Source: JAOUJD01 sp963841815 (GTDB lineage Bacteria; Pseudomonadota; Gammaproteobacteria; Burkholderiales; Burkholderiaceae_F). From it: a DNA stretch of 64,000 nt. Shown in pieces: positions 55,654 through 63,764 of the stretch. Each line of letters begins with the position of its first letter. The first letter of the stretch is position 1. Location of the stretch: contig CAWJEE010000015.1 in assembly GCA_963841815.1 (NCBI GenBank), positions 1-64,000 on the forward strand, written 5' to 3'. The position numbers and the translations under genes were made by a program. The notes beneath the pieces are model-generated. The model worked only from the letters and a program-made list of their open reading frames with translations, was not told where the DNA came from and ran no database searches.

Positions 55654-56723
55654 GAGGCTGACCTGCACTCGAGAAGCGTGTGGAACTCGCCGACGTGATC
55701 AGTGACTTCGCAGATCTCGAAACCAGCGCGTTCAACCAGGCTGAAAAAGACGCTGGAGTCGTACATCTGGCTGTTGCCGTTGGCGACGCAGGCAAAGTAG
55801 AGAGAAGTGAGTTGCAGACTGACCGCGGCCGCCTCGAACCGCTGGCGATCCCAGAACAATTCGAGTATCCAGACTCGCGCATCTGGCGGCATAGTCGCCC
55901 GCACTCTGCTGAGGATTGCGACGATCTGATTCTCGGAGAAGCAATCCAGGAATTGGCTCAGCCAGATGAGGTCGTATCCACTCGGTAACTCCGTCCCCGG
56001 GTCGAGGAGGTCCACGGGATGGAATCGAACGCGATGAAGATGGCCACTGCTCGAGAGCCTCGTACGCGCACGGTCGAGTTGAAGCGGCAAGTCCACGAGA
56101 CCGATCTCGATCGACTGCAGGCGGTTCAAGCAGAGCTCGGCCCACTTGCCGGTGTTACACCCGATGTCGAGGAGGCGTGACGGGGGCGTTCGCTCGAGTC
56201 TCTCGCAGACCGACTGGAAAGCAAGGTCAGAGTAGAAGTGATCAAAGGCATGCCAGCTCGACCGGGCAGGCTCTGGTAGTACAGAAAGCCCCTCGTACAG
56301 CGTTCCCCAGGGGCCAAGTTCGCGCAGACCTGCCGGCCGCCCCTCCGCAAGAGAGGCATCAAGGTGCGCAGCTGCGCGATAGCAGACGTCACGGCTGAAG
56401 TTGAAGTTCACCCGTGTCATGTCGTCTTCGAGAAGGACGCGTCCCAACTTGCCAAGGTAGAAGCGACCGTCCCTACGCCAGACAATGCGAAGTCCGAGAC
56501 CGGCTTCGAGCAAGACGCGCACGGCGTAGACCGAGAGCCCCGTCGCGGCGGCCACTTCATCGATGGATCGACCGTGCGGCGCGTCGTCGAGCGCTGCAAG
56601 GACACCGCGGTCGCGCATCACGGTTACGGCCTGGAAGGCTAGTGGCGCAAACGCCAGCCACTGCGCTGCCGAGATCGCCTCGAGCGCGCTGAGTGGATCC
56701 CTGTCGAACATTGCGGCCTTCAT
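55650..56723 (-). CDS. SAM-dependent methyltransferase of the O-methyltransferase type
   Basis: 357 residues. The N-terminal helical/winged-helix part (SIDEVAAATGLSVYAVRVLL) is of the acetylserotonin-OMT kind. The SAM loop is RLLDIGCNTGKWAELCLNRL, followed by VDLPLQLDRAR and IWLSQFLDCFSENQIVAIL. It may methylate the aryl head or a carboxylate of the product. Known aryl polyene clusters include a methyltransferase of this general kind. Start and stop overlap both neighbours by four bases. Confidence 0.83.
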   Translation of the reverse strand: MKAAMFDRDPLSALEAISAAQWLAFAPLAFQAVTVMRDRGVLAALDDAPHGRSIDEVAAATGLSVYAVRVLLEAGLGLRIVWRRDGRFYLGKLGRVLLEDDMTRVNFNFSRDVCYRAAAHLDASLAEGRPAGLRELGPWGTLYEGLSVLPEPARSSWHAFDHFYSDLAFQSVCERLERTPPSRLLDIGCNTGKWAELCLNRLQSIEIGLVDLPLQLDRARTRLSSSGHLHRVRFHPVDLLDPGTELPSGYDLIWLSQFLDCFSENQIVAILSRVRATMPPDARVWILELFWDRQRFEAAAVSLQLTSLYFACVANGNSQMYDSSVFFSLVERAGFEICEVTDHVGEFHTLLECRSAS

Positions 56724-57289
56724 CGAGGTTGAAGTCGCGTTGTTGTTCGTTCGCCTTGGCGCTCTACGACGCTGATCACCCTTATCTCGCCGCGTCCGCC
56801 CTCGAGTTCGACGTGGTCAAGGTAACGGGCAGCGTCGCCGCCTCGCGGATTCAGTCGCAGGCTCCAGTTGGCGTCGTTTCCGCGCGCTTCCATTCTGAAG
56901 GTCCGATCCAGGTTCGCGAGGTCCCCTGCGACAACGCGACGCAGGGTGTCAGCGAGAACTGCCAGCCCCGGCGACTGGCTGAACAGTATCTGCTTGGTTG
57001 TCGTCCCGTCCGGTCCTAGCCACTCCACGCGATCCGGCAGCATTCGCCATGTCTCTAGCCGCGGTGTCTCTACGCGCTTCTCGAGTACATCCGGTCCGGA
57101 GCGCATCGTTCCGGTCGACTGAACCGGGAGAGTCAGCCAGGGCGACTCCCTTGTTTCCACAAAGGACACCGACTCCCGCGGTGAGGCTTGAAGCAGGCGC
57201 TCTAACTCGGGAACAGAGAGCGCCATCGATCTACCGCTGAGGATGGCGAGCCCCACGAAGGCCACGACGCGAATCGAGGACGCCGTCAT
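56720..57289 (-). CDS. LolA-like periplasmic lipid carrier protein
   Basis: 189 residues from the ATG at 57289, which has a GAGG site at good spacing. The ATG at 57295 would be too close to it. An N-terminal signal (VVAFVGLAILSGRSMA) is followed by a half-barrel sequence: LLQASPRESVSFVETRESPW, TLRRVVAGDLANLDRTFRM and VELEGGRGEIRVISVVERQG. LolA-related proteins occur in aryl polyene and xanthomonadin clusters and are thought to carry the lipid across the periplasm to the outer membrane. Confidence 0.78.
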   Translation of the reverse strand: MTASSIRVVAFVGLAILSGRSMALSVPELERLLQASPRESVSFVETRESPWLTLPVQSTGTMRSGPDVLEKRVETPRLETWRMLPDRVEWLGPDGTTTKQILFSQSPGLAVLADTLRRVVAGDLANLDRTFRMEARGNDANWSLRLNPRGGDAARYLDHVELEGGRGEIRVISVVERQGERTTTRLQPR

Positions 57290-58170
57290 GCGCATTCCTC
57301 GTGTTCCCAGTACGGAAAGAAGTTGAACCAGTTCATGGGGTAGCTTCGTGCGTAGCGCTCAAGTATCTGCGCGTACCGCTCGACTGCGGGCAACAGTTGC
57401 CTGCCGCGCCCAGTGACGGGCGGCGTAGGGCCGAAGTCAACGAATTCCACGCGATAGCGGTTGCCGCCCTCGTAAAGTCCAAAGCACATGATCATCGGGG
57501 CCTGGCTTCGTGCGGCCAGGATGTGAGGGGCCGAAGGCAGCAAAGTCGACTTGCCCAGAAAAGTGACCGGTAGCGTGGCGCCGCCATCGATCCGATCTGC
57601 AAGCACACCGACTATCTCGCCCGCGGCGAGCGCCTCATGTGCTCGGACGTAGCTATCCGGACGACCAACCGGGATGATCTTGAGCGACGTGTCATCGATT
57701 CCCGCGATGCGTCGCACTCGCGCGCGCGGATCCACGCGCATCATCACATTGACGGGGCGGCCGTCCATTTGCCGCTGCGCGAGCAGCATGAAGTCGAAGC
57801 TGCCGAGGTGCGATCCGAGAAGCAGGCAGCCGCGGCCCGACTTCAAGGCATTCTCGAGTCGGTCAAGCCCTTCGATAGTCACTTGGAAGCGGCCGAAGTC
57901 ACCGGCGGCCATGTAGACGCGGTCCAGAAGTGTGGCGGCGAAGGAGTAGATGTGAGCGAAAGCGTCTCTCCACCGCGCAGGACGGCCGCGGGCCGCCTCC
58001 AGGAACTGCATTGAAGCGCGCCGCGCGGTTGGATCGAACAACACGAAATAGAGGACGATCGGATAGAGCAGAAGTCGACACAGCGGTCTACCGGCGGTGC
58101 GCGCTAACCAGGCGATCAGCCGGATCAGCCAGACGCTGCCCCTTTCGGCTTTGTCGGTCCAGCGCTTCAT
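57286..58170 (-). CDS. LpxL/HtrB-like acyltransferase
   Basis: 294 residues from the ATG overlapping the dehydratase stop. It has an N-terminal amphipathic/membrane part (LCRLLLYPIVLYFVLFDPTA) and the H-x4-D motif in GSHLGSFDFM. RVDPRARVRRIAGIDDTSLK, GVLADRIDGGATLPVTFLG and a closing NWFNFFPYWE follow. It would move an acyl or polyene chain from ACP to a lipid or glycolipid at the inner membrane. In some APE clusters this domain is fused to the GT2; here the two are separate genes. Confidence 0.87.
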   Translation of the reverse strand: MKRWTDKAERGSVWLIRLIAWLARTAGRPLCRLLLYPIVLYFVLFDPTARRASMQFLEAARGRPARWRDAFAHIYSFAATLLDRVYMAAGDFGRFQVTIEGLDRLENALKSGRGCLLLGSHLGSFDFMLLAQRQMDGRPVNVMMRVDPRARVRRIAGIDDTSLKIIPVGRPDSYVRAHEALAAGEIVGVLADRIDGGATLPVTFLGKSTLLPSAPHILAARSQAPMIMCFGLYEGGNRYRVEFVDFGPTPPVTGRGRQLLPAVERYAQILERYARSYPMNWFNFFPYWEHEECA

Positions 58171-58490
58171 CGACCGTCGCACTGCGCTGACTGCAGCGTC
58201 AGCGAGCCGCTAAGCACTTGGACCATGTCCGAGCCACGTCGCGCCGATGCGCGGAAAGTCACGGCGACCTGGTTGAGAAAGCACTCGGCGACAGCACTTT
58301 CATTGGGGCGTAGCACTGAGTGAAATTTGGCCTGCTGCACACGACGGACTCGGCACCCTGTCGCCAACTCTACATTCGCGATGACGGTATCGAGCAAGAC
58401 GACGCCTGGCACGACTGGATTGCCCGGAAAGTGGCCTTCAAGAGAAGGATGGTCAGCGGCTACCCGAACGTCGAATTCGAGTCGTCTCAT
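58167..58490 (-). CDS. ApeI-like hotdog 3-hydroxyacyl-ACP dehydratase
   Basis: 107 residues. The FabZ-type active region reads HPSLEGHFPGNPVVPGVVLL followed by Asp, where FabZ has Glu; Asp is usual in the ApeI group. It ends VQVLSGSLTLQSAQCDGR. With the ApeP-like protein it would form the double bonds of the polyene. The ATG at 58490 overlaps the ligase stop (ATGA); a GTG two codons upstream is possible. Confidence 0.83.
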   Translation of the reverse strand: MRRLEFDVRVAADHPSLEGHFPGNPVVPGVVLLDTVIANVELATGCRVRRVQQAKFHSVLRPNESAVAECFLNQVAVTFRASARRGSDMVQVLSGSLTLQSAQCDGR

Positions 58491-59878
58491 GATGACACCC
58501 TTCCCCGAGCCCATGCGCCATAGATCTCGTCCAGAGATGCGCGGGGTATCTTTCCTGCGCCGCCACGAGGAAGACGATCGACGCGGATGATCGTGCGAGG
58601 CAGGAACGCAGCATCCATACGCTCCCTGAGCCACGCGTCTATGAACGCCCGGTCCAACGCCTGCCCCGAGTGGATGAGGACGAGTCGCTCGGCCGGGTTG
58701 TCCGTCGATGGGAGGTAGAAGACCCCGTCGCTCAGGCCGGGCATTTCCTGCAGTAGTTCATTGAGGCCGCTGAGCGAAGCGCGCCGACCCGCAATCTTGA
58801 TCATGTCGGCTTCCCGGCCCAGCAGGACAAACGAACCGGCGTCATCGATCGTTACGTGATCCCCCAAACGCTGGGGTGACGAGAAGTGCTTGCCCCACAC
58901 CTGAGTGCAGGAGGAGATTGAATCGAGTCTCACCCCCGGCAGTGGGCGCCATGAGGGAGACTCAGTGGTGCGCCGAGTCGCAATCGCCCCCGTCTCGGTC
59001 GACCCATAAATTTCATATACGGGGGCCTCCAGCAGCGTTTCGACCTGATGGGCCAGGGTCGCCGCCAAAGGCATCGTTGATGCAACAACGGCTCTGCAGT
59101 TGCGCAGGCGCTCGCCCGCACGAACCAAGGAACGAAGGTGCAGGGGCGTCGTCACCCATATGCAATCTTGCGGGCAGGCCTCAAAAGCGGCGCTGACATC
59201 GGCCGGCAGTAGCGGACGCCTGTCGAGCACCGGGATCCCGCTAATAAGAGAGAGCATGACCGACGCCTCGAGTCCGAACATATGCTGAGGCGGCACGCTG
59301 CACACGATCGACGAGCCCTCACTGAGCGGCTTGCCAAGCTCTTGTTCCAGCCGTTTAGCCAGGAACTCTGCACCAAGGGCGAGCTGATGGAGCGTTTTTG
59401 CATGGGCCTGAGGCTTCCCAGTGCTGCCCGACGTGTAAAGCCGAACGACCTCGCTGTCCCATGCCGGAGACCAACGTGGGTCGGTTGCCTCGCTTGCTGA
59501 GCCAAGGTTCCAGTCAAGGGTTCGGGCGCGGGCTTTCCACTCCGAGTGCAGCGATGAAGCGTCGTCCGCGACAAGACACGGACGCGCGCTTGAATTGAGT
59601 ATCGTGACCAGGTCGCCACGGCCGCTCGATGGCGGCAGGCACTGCAAGGATCCGCTGCGCAGTGCGGCCAGCCAAGTGACCAGGAAGCCCGAGCGGGAGT
59701 CACAAAGGTTGAAAGTCGTCTCACGCGGATCGATCGCTGCCGCCAGTGCCATCGCGGAACTGTGGACTCGCTTCCAGTCCCAAACGCCATCGGCTCGAAC
59801 GATTGCCGGCTTGTCGAGCCACGCGTCATCACCCCAAAGTGGCCCATCCAGCCTCGCCCGCGGCGTTGTTGGACTCAC
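58487..59878 (-). CDS. AMP-forming acyl/aryl-CoA or -ACP ligase (ApeH-like)
   Basis: 463 residues from a GTG overlapping the preceding stop. The ANL core motif is LYTSGSTGKPQAHAKT, with YGSTETGAIATRRT and the hinge-region FVLLGREADMIKIAGRRAS. The C-terminal catalytic Lys region is LPRGGAGKIPRASL. It would activate the aryl acid starter, probably 4-hydroxybenzoate given the chorismate-lyase-like gene nearby, and load it onto the ACP. It is slightly short for the superfamily, as is typical of ApeH-type ligases. Confidence 0.85.
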   Translation of the reverse strand: MSPTTPRARLDGPLWGDDAWLDKPAIVRADGVWDWKRVHSSAMALAAAIDPRETTFNLCDSRSGFLVTWLAALRSGSLQCLPPSSGRGDLVTILNSSARPCLVADDASSLHSEWKARARTLDWNLGSASEATDPRWSPAWDSEVVRLYTSGSTGKPQAHAKTLHQLALGAEFLAKRLEQELGKPLSEGSSIVCSVPPQHMFGLEASVMLSLISGIPVLDRRPLLPADVSAAFEACPQDCIWVTTPLHLRSLVRAGERLRNCRAVVASTMPLAATLAHQVETLLEAPVYEIYGSTETGAIATRRTTESPSWRPLPGVRLDSISSCTQVWGKHFSSPQRLGDHVTIDDAGSFVLLGREADMIKIAGRRASLSGLNELLQEMPGLSDGVFYLPSTDNPAERLVLIHSGQALDRAFIDAWLRERMDAAFLPRTIIRVDRLPRGGAGKIPRASLDEIYGAWARGRVSS

Positions 59879-60267
59879 GGAGTGCGCCGCCAGACGCTTA
59901 GAGTGTCTCGGAGCTGCTGCGCAAGTCTGGGGAAAGATCGACCGGGAAACAGGCGTGGACGGATCCAATGCTCCCCGATGAAAAGAACGACAGCACCTAC
60001 CCACACGAGAGAGCCTGCCCACCCGGGTGGTAACTCAACTGCGGATGAGAACACTGCCGCAATCAGGAAGTACGCGCACCAAAGGGTCGTGAGCTGGCGC
60101 GTGTAGCGACAGAGGGGTGGTGGCAGATCTGGATCTCCTACACGGGCGATTCGCTCGATCAGTGGCACCCTACCTGCGAATAGCGTGCGACCAAAAAAAT
60201 ATGCGAGCCAGCCCAGTACAAGCACGGGCAAGACTCGCCATACATCCACCACCTCGAGCGCCTGCAC
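59875..60267 (-). CDS. COG4648-like membrane protein of the polyene cluster
   Basis: 130 residues with three or four hydrophobic segments (VLPVLVLGWLAYFFGRTLFA, LTTLWCAYFLIAAVFSSAVE, WAGSLVWVGAVVLFIGEHWI) and a conserved-looking GRVPLIERIARVGDPDLPPP. Proteins of this size and pattern are regular members of aryl polyene clusters, always next to the ACP and ligase genes, with unknown biochemical role. It starts at a GTG seven bases after the ACP stop. Confidence 0.75.
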   Translation of the reverse strand: MQALEVVDVWRVLPVLVLGWLAYFFGRTLFAGRVPLIERIARVGDPDLPPPLCRYTRQLTTLWCAYFLIAAVFSSAVELPPGWAGSLVWVGAVVLFIGEHWIRPRLFPGRSFPRLAQQLRDTLSVWRRTP

Positions 60268-60274
60268 GCTCGCC

Positions 60275-60544
60275 CTAGCCGTTCGCCGCCTGCCTAGCTC
60301 CGATGTAATCGGCCAAGCTCTGCATTGAAGCGAAAATCGAGTCGTTGTTCGGGTCGTCGGCTTTCAGTTTCACGCCGTACCTCTGCTGTATTACCAGCGA
60401 GATCTCGAGCATGTCCAAGGAGTCGAGACCGAGGCCGTCACCGAAGAGTGGGGCGGAAAGATCCAGCGTCGCTGGATCCTGGTCCTCCAAGTTGACTGCC
60501 TCGACAACCAAAGCAGCGAGTTCACGCGCTGACACTGCCGACAT
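60275..60544 (-). CDS. Acyl carrier protein
   Basis: 89 residues, acidic. The phosphopantetheine Ser is residue 42 in GLGLDSLDMLEISLVIQQ. The ATG at 60544 has a GGGGG site. It carries the growing chain for all synthase steps. Described aryl polyene clusters usually have two ACPs (ApeE and ApeF); only this one is found here, so it would have to serve both starter and extender roles, or another is encoded elsewhere. Confidence 0.93.
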   Translation of the reverse strand: MSAVSARELAALVVEAVNLEDQDPATLDLSAPLFGDGLGLDSLDMLEISLVIQQRYGVKLKADDPNNDSIFASMQSLADYIGARQAANG

Positions 60545-60558
60545 CTTGTTCCCCCGCC

Positions 60559-60951
60559 TTACACAAGGCCCAATTGCGTATTGATGCCCTTGTAGAGGTT
60601 CTGTATCCAGCCGTTGTAATTCTTATGGATGTTTCCCCCGCTTTGGTCGAGGTTGATGCTTGACCTGTATTTGATGCTGAAATTCGTTGCCGAGTAGGGA
60701 ATTTCAACGACAGCTGTGTGCGACCGCAGCATCAGAGTTCCAACCAGCATGTCGGGCGTTTCGTCCTTCATCTGCCAGCCTAGCCCGCCACCGGCGCGGA
60801 TGATCGCCGCGCGAACTTGCTCTTTGGTTAGCGGCTTGCCGGAGGTCGTTGGCACTGCAGCATTGTCGACATTCATGATCGGGACTGACATGCAGCCGAT
60901 TAGAACCAGACTCGCAAGCAGTGCAGTGACAATCGAATAGAGGCGACGCAT
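60559..60951 (-). CDS. Small lipoprotein at the head of the polyene operon
   Basis: 130 residues with the lipoprotein signal SIVTALLASLVLIGC (Cys about residue 20). SGKPLTKEQVRAAIIRAGGG and a strand-rich C-terminal part with EIPYSATNFSIKYRSSINLD follow. The ATG at 60951 has a GGGAG site. It is the first gene of the tight block ending at 49672. I do not recognise the family; small lipoproteins with this 'xIxxAxxxxGW' start are common in Burkholderiales. Confidence 0.65.
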   Translation of the reverse strand: MRRLYSIVTALLASLVLIGCMSVPIMNVDNAAVPTTSGKPLTKEQVRAAIIRAGGGLGWQMKDETPDMLVGTLMLRSHTAVVEIPYSATNFSIKYRSSINLDQSGGNIHKNYNGWIQNLYKGINTQLGLV

Positions 60952-61463
60952 TTTTCTTGGTCTCCCTTGAAAACCTCAGCGAACGAGGAGCCGATGCTCC
61001 CAGGTGCGGCCGGTTCCCTCCCTGACCGCTGCACAAGTCTAATGGCGACCCCTCGCAGGGGCGAGCCTAGCTATGTCAATGGTTGAGCATCAAAGGAGGG
61101 TGTTGCGAAGATGCTTCGCTCGGTAAGTGGAGGTACCCACTCTCAGTCTGCCGTGGTTTGCATGGCTCTCATTCTTCGTTTTCTCACCATCTGAGAAGAG
61201 GCGGCGACTTGACGAGCGGCAACCAGGGCCGAAGCCTTGCATAGACACTGGCCCCGCGTCTGGCGTGCCCGGGACAAGAAGACGGTGCCCAATGGAACCA
61301 AGGCAACTGACTGCGTGGGATGTCATCTTCTTCTCAGCGGCCGTCGTTTTGACGGGCTGTGGTGGCGGCGGTGGCGGAAGTAGGCTGACCCGCCCGAAAC
61401 GTCACGGCCGAGGGGGTTAGGTCTCACGCTGCGAATGCTCTCAAGACGATTTCGGGGAGCGTT
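60952..61463. other. Intergenic region upstream of the polyene operon
   Basis: 512 bases. On the minus strand a perfect TTGACA lies at 61074-61079, but no -10 at proper spacing was found. A small inverted repeat (CCCCT/AGGGG near 61050) lies between it and the operon. A possible lipoprotein-like fragment on the plus strand is listed separately. No other feature was recognised. Confidence 0.5.
61292..61420 (+). pseudogene. Possible lipoprotein N-terminal fragment
   Basis: A 42-codon frame reading MEPRQLTAWDVIFFSAAVVL followed by TGCGGGGGGS, the usual start of some betaproteobacterial lipoproteins, but ending 16 codons later. It may be the remnant of a larger gene cut by the island boundary, or chance. 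Confidence 0.25.
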
Positions 61464-61961
61464 TCAGCGAAAGGAGTTCATTGGCCACGTTTCGGTGATC
61501 ATGCCGAGCGGCCTGCCTGCGTGGTGGACCAGGTAGGTGCGGGACACGAAGTTAGCGGAGATCGACACGTCGAAGTGCTGCGCGATCGCGGCCCTGGGTC
61601 CGATTGACTGTCCGCGTACTTCGCGGAACGTCTCTAGCCGCGCCTCCTTCCACGACAATCCGACCGGCAGATCGGTATGCAACATCGATTCCCGGACTGC
61701 TTGCGGGAGGCGATCAAGCAAGAACTGAGACTCGGCATAGAGAAAGCTTCTCGTCTTGCCGCTGAGCAGGATTCGTCGGCGCAGCAGGCGAGTGGGCGTT
61801 GCGCACTGCAGGTCCAGCGGGGCTAATCCTTCGTGAATCGTCTGCTCGAGCTTTTGCACCAGGATCCGCTCGCCCGCAAACAGGGCGATTAGATCCGTGA
61901 CTGTGCCATCGGTCGCGAGAAGGATCTTCTCGAAGAGGCTAAGTTCAGTTGGGTTTGGCAT
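61464..61961 (-). CDS. Chorismate-pyruvate lyase-like protein (Rv2949c/DUF98 family)
   Basis: 165 residues. Blocks match my memory of Rv2949c-type chorismate lyase: ILLATDGTVTDLIALFAGER near residue 13, RLLRRRILLSGKTRSFLYAE, FLLDRLPQAVRESML, and the end LVHHAGRPLGMITETWPMNS, where the Glu is in the position of the catalytic acid. The reaction is chorismate to 4-hydroxybenzoate plus pyruvate. Just upstream of the polyene operon on the same strand, it would feed the aryl starter. Xanthomonadin uses 3- or 4-hydroxybenzoate from a different enzyme. The start has only a weak AAGAG site. Confidence 0.78.
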   Translation of the reverse strand: MPNPTELSLFEKILLATDGTVTDLIALFAGERILVQKLEQTIHEGLAPLDLQCATPTRLLRRRILLSGKTRSFLYAESQFLLDRLPQAVRESMLHTDLPVGLSWKEARLETFREVRGQSIGPRAAIAQHFDVSISANFVSRTYLVHHAGRPLGMITETWPMNSFR

Positions 61962-62078
61962 CTCTTAGTCAAATCGCAGCGAGGGCTGAATGGTTCTGCC
62001 ATCTTTCCAGAAATCAGTGGGCCGAAGAAACAGGGCAGGTCACGCCGGCAGGGGCGAGTCACAAGCAGGATGGGATGA

Positions 62079-62936
62079 ATGTTGCTCAAGAAGGTCTTAG
62101 GACGCCTTTGCTGCGTCAATCTCGCTTTGGCATGTGGCATCGCAGTCAGCAATCCGACAGACGCTGAAGAGTTGCCGCGCTGGGAACTCGGTGTTGGTTT
62201 GGGAGCGCTTTCCCTACCGGACTACCGTGGATCAGACGAGTCGTCTCACCGTGCCGTGCCGCTTCCCTATTTCGTCTATCGCTTGGAATGGTTGAACGCG
62301 GACCGCGAAGGTCTCCGGGCTGACTTCTACAAGTCGGATGCGTTCGAGGTGACGCTCAGCGTCAGCGGCTTCGCGCCCTTCTTCAGCGACGACAACGAGG
62401 CGCGCGAAGGGATGCCTGACCTTAACTACATGCTGGAACTTGGCCCGTCGCTCGATGTGAAGCTGTGGCGCAGTGCCGGCGGAAATCAACGATTGGGGCT
62501 TGTCTTTCCCGTCCGGGCCGCGCTCGAAGTTGACGGAGGCCTGCGCTACCAAGGCTGGATCTTTACGCCCCGCCTGACCTGGAACTATAGGCCCAGCAAC
62601 CACAGCGACTGGAATCTAATCGTCCAAGCCGGCGCCATGTACGGCAGCCAGCGCTACAACCAGTACTTCTACAGCGTAGATGCCCAATATGCGACAGCCG
62701 GTCGGCCTGCCTATCACGCGACTTCAGGGTTCGCCGGCAGCATGGCGCAGGTTGCGCTTTCACGTAGATTCGGGGACATCAGGATCATTGGGTTTGTACG
62801 CGGCGATGACCTGGCTGGAGCGACGTTTGAAGACAGTCCCCTCGTAAAAACGCGACACAACGTGACCGCCGGTTTCTTCTTGACATGGACCTTCATGCAG
62901 TCAAAGGATCGGGTGCAGAGCGGACGTCGTTTCTAG
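62079..62936 (+). CDS. MipA/OmpV-family outer-membrane protein
   Basis: 285 residues. A Sec signal (VNLALACGIAVSNPTDAE) is followed by the MipA start PRWELGVGLGALSLPDYRGS and SSHRAVPLPYFVYRLEWLNA. Alternating amphipathic strands follow, with a C-terminal TRHNVTAGFFLTWTF. MipA scaffolds a murein synthase/hydrolase pair in E. coli; OmpV-type relatives are porin-like. It diverges from the chorismate-lyase-like gene. A membership in the same island is possible from its mixed codon use. Confidence 0.9.
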   Translation: MLLKKVLGRLCCVNLALACGIAVSNPTDAEELPRWELGVGLGALSLPDYRGSDESSHRAVPLPYFVYRLEWLNADREGLRADFYKSDAFEVTLSVSGFAPFFSDDNEAREGMPDLNYMLELGPSLDVKLWRSAGGNQRLGLVFPVRAALEVDGGLRYQGWIFTPRLTWNYRPSNHSDWNLIVQAGAMYGSQRYNQYFYSVDAQYATAGRPAYHATSGFAGSMAQVALSRRFGDIRIIGFVRGDDLAGATFEDSPLVKTRHNVTAGFFLTWTFMQSKDRVQSGRRF

Positions 62937-63182
62937 TGGAACGTGGCGGTAGCGCAGCGTTGCGGGACGGTAGTCGATGTCGTTTTGTCGGGAACGCCTA
63001 CGTCCGGCGACGGGGTAGGAGGTCTTCGACCCGAAGGGGTCGCCGTGGATGGACTGCGGTCGCGCGTGTTTCACGTATGGCACGATCACTCGCGCAAGTT
63101 TTTGGCAGTCGCTATGAAGGATCCAGTGACATCCAAAGATTCCAGAGAGCACGGACGCGTGTAAGTTGAACGAGAGGAACAA

Positions 63183-63764
63183 ATGATCAAGCGGTTGCTC
63201 TCCATCCTTGTCGTCTGCGCGCTCGGGTCCTTCGGTTCACCAACGCTAGCGGACGATTACCAGAGCGCCATTGACGTCTTCCGAAAAGCCATCGAGAGCT
63301 CTGAGTTCTTCAAGAATTCCTATGGTTACGCGGTGTTTCCCACCATAGGCAAGGCGGGCTTCGTAGTCGGCGGTGCGTACGGCAAGGGGCGCGTGTACGC
63401 GAAAGGCAGGTATGTGGGCGACACTTCGATGACGCAGTTGACTGCTGGCATGCAACTTGGGGGCCAAGCGTATAGCCAGATTATCTTCTTTCAGGACGAG
63501 CGTGCTTTCAAAGAGTTCACACGAGGCAACTTTGAATTTGGCGCTGAAGCATCTGCAGTGGCGATCACGGCCGCGGCGGGAGCACAGGCCCAGACGACCG
63601 GAGCCTCTGCAGGGGCGAGTGCTGGACAGCACGCTGCGAAGGCAACCGGCGCTTACCATCGGGGGATGGCCACTTTCACTGTCGCAAAGGGCGGCCTGAT
63701 GTACCAGGCGACGATCGGCGGACAGAAGTTCAACTTCAAGGCTGCGGGCCCATCAGCGCGTTGA
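63183..63764 (+). CDS. SYLF-domain (Ysc84-like) lipid-binding protein
   Basis: 193 residues with a Sec signal (LLSILVVCALGSFGSPTLAD). The SYLF core is YGYAVFPTIGKAGFVVGGAY followed by GKGRVYAKGRYVGDTSMTQL, and FFQDERAFKEFTRGNFEFGA follows. A Gly/Ala/Gln-rich loop lies before the final strands. The ATG has a GAGAGGA site. The family binds phosphoinositides in eukaryotes; bacterial members are secreted, of unclear role. The gap 62937-63182 shows no gene. Confidence 0.9.
   Translation: MIKRLLSILVVCALGSFGSPTLADDYQSAIDVFRKAIESSEFFKNSYGYAVFPTIGKAGFVVGGAYGKGRVYAKGRYVGDTSMTQLTAGMQLGGQAYSQIIFFQDERAFKEFTRGNFEFGAEASAVAITAAAGAQAQTTGASAGASAGQHAAKATGAYHRGMATFTVAKGGLMYQATIGGQKFNFKAAGPSAR

Noticed and set aside
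61074..61079. TTGACA as the promoter of the polyene operon
   Set aside because: A perfect -35 alone; no -10 at 16-18 bases was found, so it is mentioned only as a possibility.
61127..61420. 97-codon plus-strand gene upstream of the chorismate-lyase-like gene
   Set aside because: The first 55 codons have no plausible protein pattern; only the lipoprotein-like 3' part is kept, at low confidence.
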